Below, in pieces: positions 9,779-12,731 of a stretch of 12,731 nucleotides of DNA. Positions within the stretch are counted from its first letter, which is position 1. Every line of letters begins with the position of its first letter. Where the stretch lies: assembly GCF_000003605.2 (NCBI RefSeq), contig NW_003135834.1, forward strand, positions 71,894 to 84,624. The letters are read 5' to 3'. The position numbers and the translations under genes are program-made. Origin of the DNA: Saccoglossus kowalevskii. Lineage: Eukaryota > Hemichordata > Enteropneusta > Harrimaniidae. Below the pieces are notes generated by a model. That model did not search any database. It was not told the DNA's origin and saw nothing but the letters and a program-made list of their open reading frames with translations.

Positions 9779-12505
9779 ATGGCGACGCTTGCTCAAGTAA
9801 AAGCTGGCAAACCTCAGAGAAAGAATTTTGCCGGAAGGCCTCGATCTGTGGCTAGTGGAATATCATTACCCAGAAAGAGGCAAGTTATCAGGCGCTCAGA
9901 GGTTCTTCTTGATGATCAGGTAAAATAATAATTATTTTTATTGATGAGCAAAGAGTAAGGGTAGAACTATTGGGCGAATTATTTTTTTCTTTTACATAGT
10001 TTTAAGCTTTCATGTTCATAATGCTGTCAATTTGATCTGTTTGCTCTCTGTTATTTACTCTGTGCTACTGCAGATTTTTTTCAAAATCCACCTCTCAAGA
10101 GTTCCCCTGAATAAGTGAAGGGTACTTCTCTTACTCTATTGGAAAATGAAAAATAATAAAGTTCACCTTTTCTGATTCTATTTGTTATGTTAACAGGTAC
10201 GCATCATTATTGAAAAAATATTGTGTTCTGAGAAAACCGTAAATGTTAGTCATTCAAGAACTTTCAACCTGTTAACAAAATGAAATTATCACATTATTTT
10301 TTACATAAATGTTGATTTATACTCAAGTCATCATCCTTTGGACTTTTATTACCCAGTGAGAATATTATAAAACTGGCTGAAAACATATAAAATAGATACT
10401 TTTGAACTATTTCCATGTAGGAATTACCATTAAAGATGCAATATTGAGGAAAACTAATATGTTTTAAATATTGTTGTTTTGATACTCCATATGGTAGACA
10501 AAATTGGATTATGAATTATCATTAGCTAAAAATGTTGCATTTGTAGGACACACAACAGTGTTAATAGTAGTGTTAGATGAAAAATAAAAACCACTAATAC
10601 GCAGTGGTTGTTATTGTACATACAAAAACAGCCAGTGAGAATTTTTGTTGCATTGAACAAATACTAAGATGTGTGCTATCAGATTTTAAAATTATAGTTC
10701 ATCAATATATTATAAAAGTTCCCATTCATATTGAATCTTTAGAGCATTTTTCCATAAAAATTACATATTTGTCAGAATTTCACAATAATACTTGACAATC
10801 ATAAGTACCCATCCTATAACACGCATGATTATTTCACGTTATGTACTTGAATGACATTTTGACGAAACCTTTTTATCAAAGGAACTAATGCCTAATGGCT
10901 TAAAATTGCTATTCATGGGTGTTGGACAATTTTGTAAGCAACAACCTAAAACATTTCTGTTTTACATAGCCTGACATGGTTTAGTTTACCTATACTGTAC
11001 ATTTACCTAGAATACTGTGATATTTGTAATTGCTTTATAAATTGGTGGTACGAAAGATATTCAGTGCCCAATTGAATTTTCATACATTATTGTATTTACC
11101 ACCTTGTCTGTGATGTAATGGTTAGTGTATCCACAAAGCGTCAGGGAGATTGCAGGGATGTTTTCCATGGTTGGCTGCACATTCAGCAGTGAATATGATG
11201 GGGCGTAATACTGTCGGTCTTGTTTCTGTCATCAGTTGATACAATGTATAAAGCATTCTCTCCACACTGAGGTGCGGATGACCGTGGGTGACCGGGACTT
11301 ACCTGTGGATAAATAGCACCAAATCACCAGTTTCCATATTGTTCTTCTAGATATCTCTTGTCCGTGATGTACAAGATAGCCTGGAGAAAGCCATGCAAGA
11401 ATTGGCTAATGCTAAAACAGTAGAGGATGTGGAATTTTACAGAATTAAGGTCAATGAACTCAAATTACAATGCGATGAAATGGTACTCATCCTACAGGTA
11501 ATTAATTAGACAATGTCTGAATTAATTTCCTAAAAATTATTTGATATTTTAAAAAAGTTTTTTATATGTTGGTTCATAGTGTCATTGTAATTCTCATGGA
11601 CACACTGTATGCATTAAAGATGGCAGTGACAGGATTTTCCTGAATTTTTGCAAAACTCTTCACTAGAATTGGCAATTAGAAAGTCTGAAAAAAGAATTTG
11701 AATTATACGAACCTCAATTATATGTAGTTTGAACAATTTTAATTTCAACATGAAAGCCAGGGTGAAGTTTAAAACGGGGGAGTCGTCACCTGCGCATGTG
11801 TCAGATGGCCATAGCGTGTCATTGTTTACAAACAAGTGTCTACCCATGAGCCTTTGCGCTTTTAGCGTGTGTTGTTATCGTCGCTTGGGACTCAATTCAT
11901 GTGCGTGATGACCCTCGTGCTTTAACGCCATGACGAAATAACAACTTTTATTTAAACTTAAGTTTGAGTTCCCGCATGTTTTATTTACTCTTGTTTATTT
12001 GATTGGAAGTTTCGTTAGTTAGGTTAGTACATCTATGATAGAGTAAACATATTTTGTATTGCTACATTGAAAATATCATAATCATACATGTAATTTTTTC
12101 TCTGTTTTGCTGCTATTTGTCTATGAAAAACAATGTTGTTTTATTAATCACCATGGTTACAACTGTATTTACCTCAACAAAGCTAATGAAAAATGTATTG
12201 CTACATTGAAAATATCATAATCATACATCATGTAATTTTTTCTCTGTTTTGCTGCTATTTGTCTATGAAAAACAATGTTGTTTTATTAATCACCATAGTT
12301 ATAACTGTATTTACCTCAACAAAGCTAATGAAAAATGTTTCTGTAGGTGATTGGTAAATTGAACAGTGAGTTAGCATATGCACGGTTAGAACTTGAGAAG
12401 CTAGATAAAGGTGATAAGAATGTCGCAGTGATCAGAAAGAGGGTAACATGGTTAGAAGACCGAGTGGAAAATCTACTCACAAGACATAAGAGAAGTGATA
12501 CACAG
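9779..12505 (+). CDS. Unrecognised coiled-coil protein, 5' part
   Basis: Three coding exons, 9779-9919, 11351-11497 and 12347-12505 (141, 147 and 159 nt), join in phase 0 to 149 codons, and the gene continues past the window. The first exon starts at 9721 with an acceptor at 9720; ATG at 9779 has the strong context ACCATGG. Donors are CAG|GT in all three exons. Residues 1-40 are basic and probably disordered, with a PRKR cluster at 31-34. From about residue 48 the sequence is charged and helical with leucine/valine heptad spacing (for example L58, L65), as in a coiled coil. There is no enzyme motif, signal peptide or membrane segment. I do not recognise the family. It is divergent from RPS15A, and an X-box nearby makes a ciliary or centrosomal role possible but unproven. 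Confidence 0.85.
9920..11350 (+). other. Intron 2 of the plus-strand gene
   Basis: This 1431-bp intron has donor CAG|GTAAAA and acceptor TTCTTCTAG. It is very AT-rich. Apart from the SINE candidate near its end I see no repeat or gene. The 63-codon frame at 10604-10795 has no splice or family support. Confidence 0.7.
11101..11330 (+). mobile_element. Candidate tRNA-derived SINE
   Basis: TGATGTAATGG (11111-11121) fits the RNA polymerase III A box TRGYNNARNGG at 10 of 11 positions. It continues GTTAGTGTATCC, as in tRNA-derived SINE heads. About 35 bp further, GGATGTTTTCC (11156-11166) is a decayed B box (GGTTCGANNCC). Between them lies GCGTCAGGGAGAT, like the anticodon-arm and variable-loop region of such heads. 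An unrelated body follows, and the 3' limit is uncertain. It is intronic, in the same orientation as the host gene. Confidence 0.55.
11769..11925 (-). mobile_element. TTAA-flanked MITE, copy 2 (157 bp)
   Basis: This is an inverted relative of 1000-1160. It begins TTAAAACGGGGGAGTCGTCA and ends GATGACCCTCGTGCTTTAA. The core shared blocks (on the minus strand GAGTCCCAAGCGACGATAAC, CATGGGTAGA, CACGCTATGGCCATCTGAC) are nearly unchanged, with small indels near the ends. It is non-coding and probably harmless inside the intron. Confidence 0.82.
12055..12335 (+). repeat. Tandem duplication, units of 139 and 142 bp
   Basis: The unit starting TGTATTGCTACATTG at 12055-12193 is repeated at 12194-12335. 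The copies differ by two substitutions (CATGG/CATAG, GTTAC/GTTAT) and one 3-base insertion in the second copy, so the duplication is recent. The break is at a TGT shared by both junctions. The second unit runs into the exon acceptor; the first lacks it. Confidence 0.95.
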
Positions 12506-12731
12506 GTAAGCATGCTTTTTTTTTTATTGAGTCTGTGAATATCAGCTTCACTTTGCATAATGCCATTATGATATGAAGATGGTCACACACAGCCCTGTCT
12601 TAAACTTGAAATATGGTATCTGTGGCAGAGAGCACCATATATACCCTCAGCACTTGCGCTGGAAAGGAGAGACAACAAATTCCATGTCAGGAACAATGTT
12701 TGGATTTACAGTTCGTACCAAAAATGAACTC
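12506..12731 (+). other. Start of intron 4 of the plus-strand gene
   Basis: This follows the GTAAGC donor at 12506. No exon can be supported before the window ends; a CAG at 12629 opens a frame but lacks a pyrimidine tract. Confidence 0.55.

Larger units (their letters stand above)
11498..12346 (+). other. Intron 3 of the plus-strand gene
   Basis: This 849-bp intron has donor CAG|GTAATT and acceptor TTTCTGTAG. It contains the inverted MITE copy (11769-11925) and a tandem duplication that ends about ten bases before the acceptor. Confidence 0.8.

Noticed and set aside
10604-10795. A 63-codon plus-strand frame in intron 2 of the coiled-coil gene
   Set aside because: AT-rich chance frame without acceptor or donor context or recognisable protein features.
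12630-12731. Possible further exon after CAG at 12629
   Set aside because: No pyrimidine tract, no donor visible, and the phase-0 frame meets a stop within the window.

Overview
This window reads as nuclear DNA of an animal. It is AT-rich, has no dense bacterial-style coding, and carries GT-AG introns, a ribosomal-protein gene with metazoan-type sequence, a terminal-oligopyrimidine (TOP) promoter and many small DNA-transposon remnants. An invertebrate, perhaps a marine deuterostome, is my guess; that lineage is an inference from general character and was not tested.

Two genes lie head to head near position 7.9-8.3 kb. To the left, on the minus strand, is a complete five-exon gene for ribosomal protein S15a (uS8). 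It has a 5' UTR exon ending at 7873, coding exons at 6153-6021, 5840-5761, 4583-4498 and 3856-3763, and a poly(A) signal at 3701-3706. The spliced product is 130 residues, the normal length. To the right, on the plus strand, is the 5' part of a gene I do not recognise. It has a probable 5' UTR exon ending at 8284 and coding exons at 9779-9919, 11351-11497 and 12347-12505, all joined in phase 0. It encodes a basic N-terminus followed by charged helical, coiled-coil-like sequence, and it runs off the right edge. Between the two starts are a TOP tract and TATA-like box for RPS15A, and a near-perfect RFX X-box-type palindrome (8115-8129) close to the coiled-coil gene. The latter hints at a ciliary role for that gene.

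The rest is intergenic or intronic and repeat-rich. From left to right: a 386-bp terminal-inverted-repeat (TIR) element (299-684); one copy of a CCAAT-bearing inverted-repeat family (862-945); a 161-bp TTAA-flanked MITE (1000-1160); a foldback element built from TTTTCRCT motifs (1761-1962); a long-TIR element or inverted pair (2256-2807); a T13G18 run (3357-3387); a second CCAAT-family copy (4621-4716); a 581-bp pogo/Tigger-type element with a broken transposase start (4889-5469); a TIR element with repeated GACATCTCGACC-type motifs (6731-7224); a tRNA-derived SINE candidate (11101-11330); an inverted second copy of the TTAA MITE (11769-11925); and a recent ~140-bp tandem duplication beside a splice acceptor (12055-12335).

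I found no convincing new multi-gene system. The items most worth pursuing are the unrecognised coiled-coil gene with its X-box, the divergent promoter, and the small transposon families.
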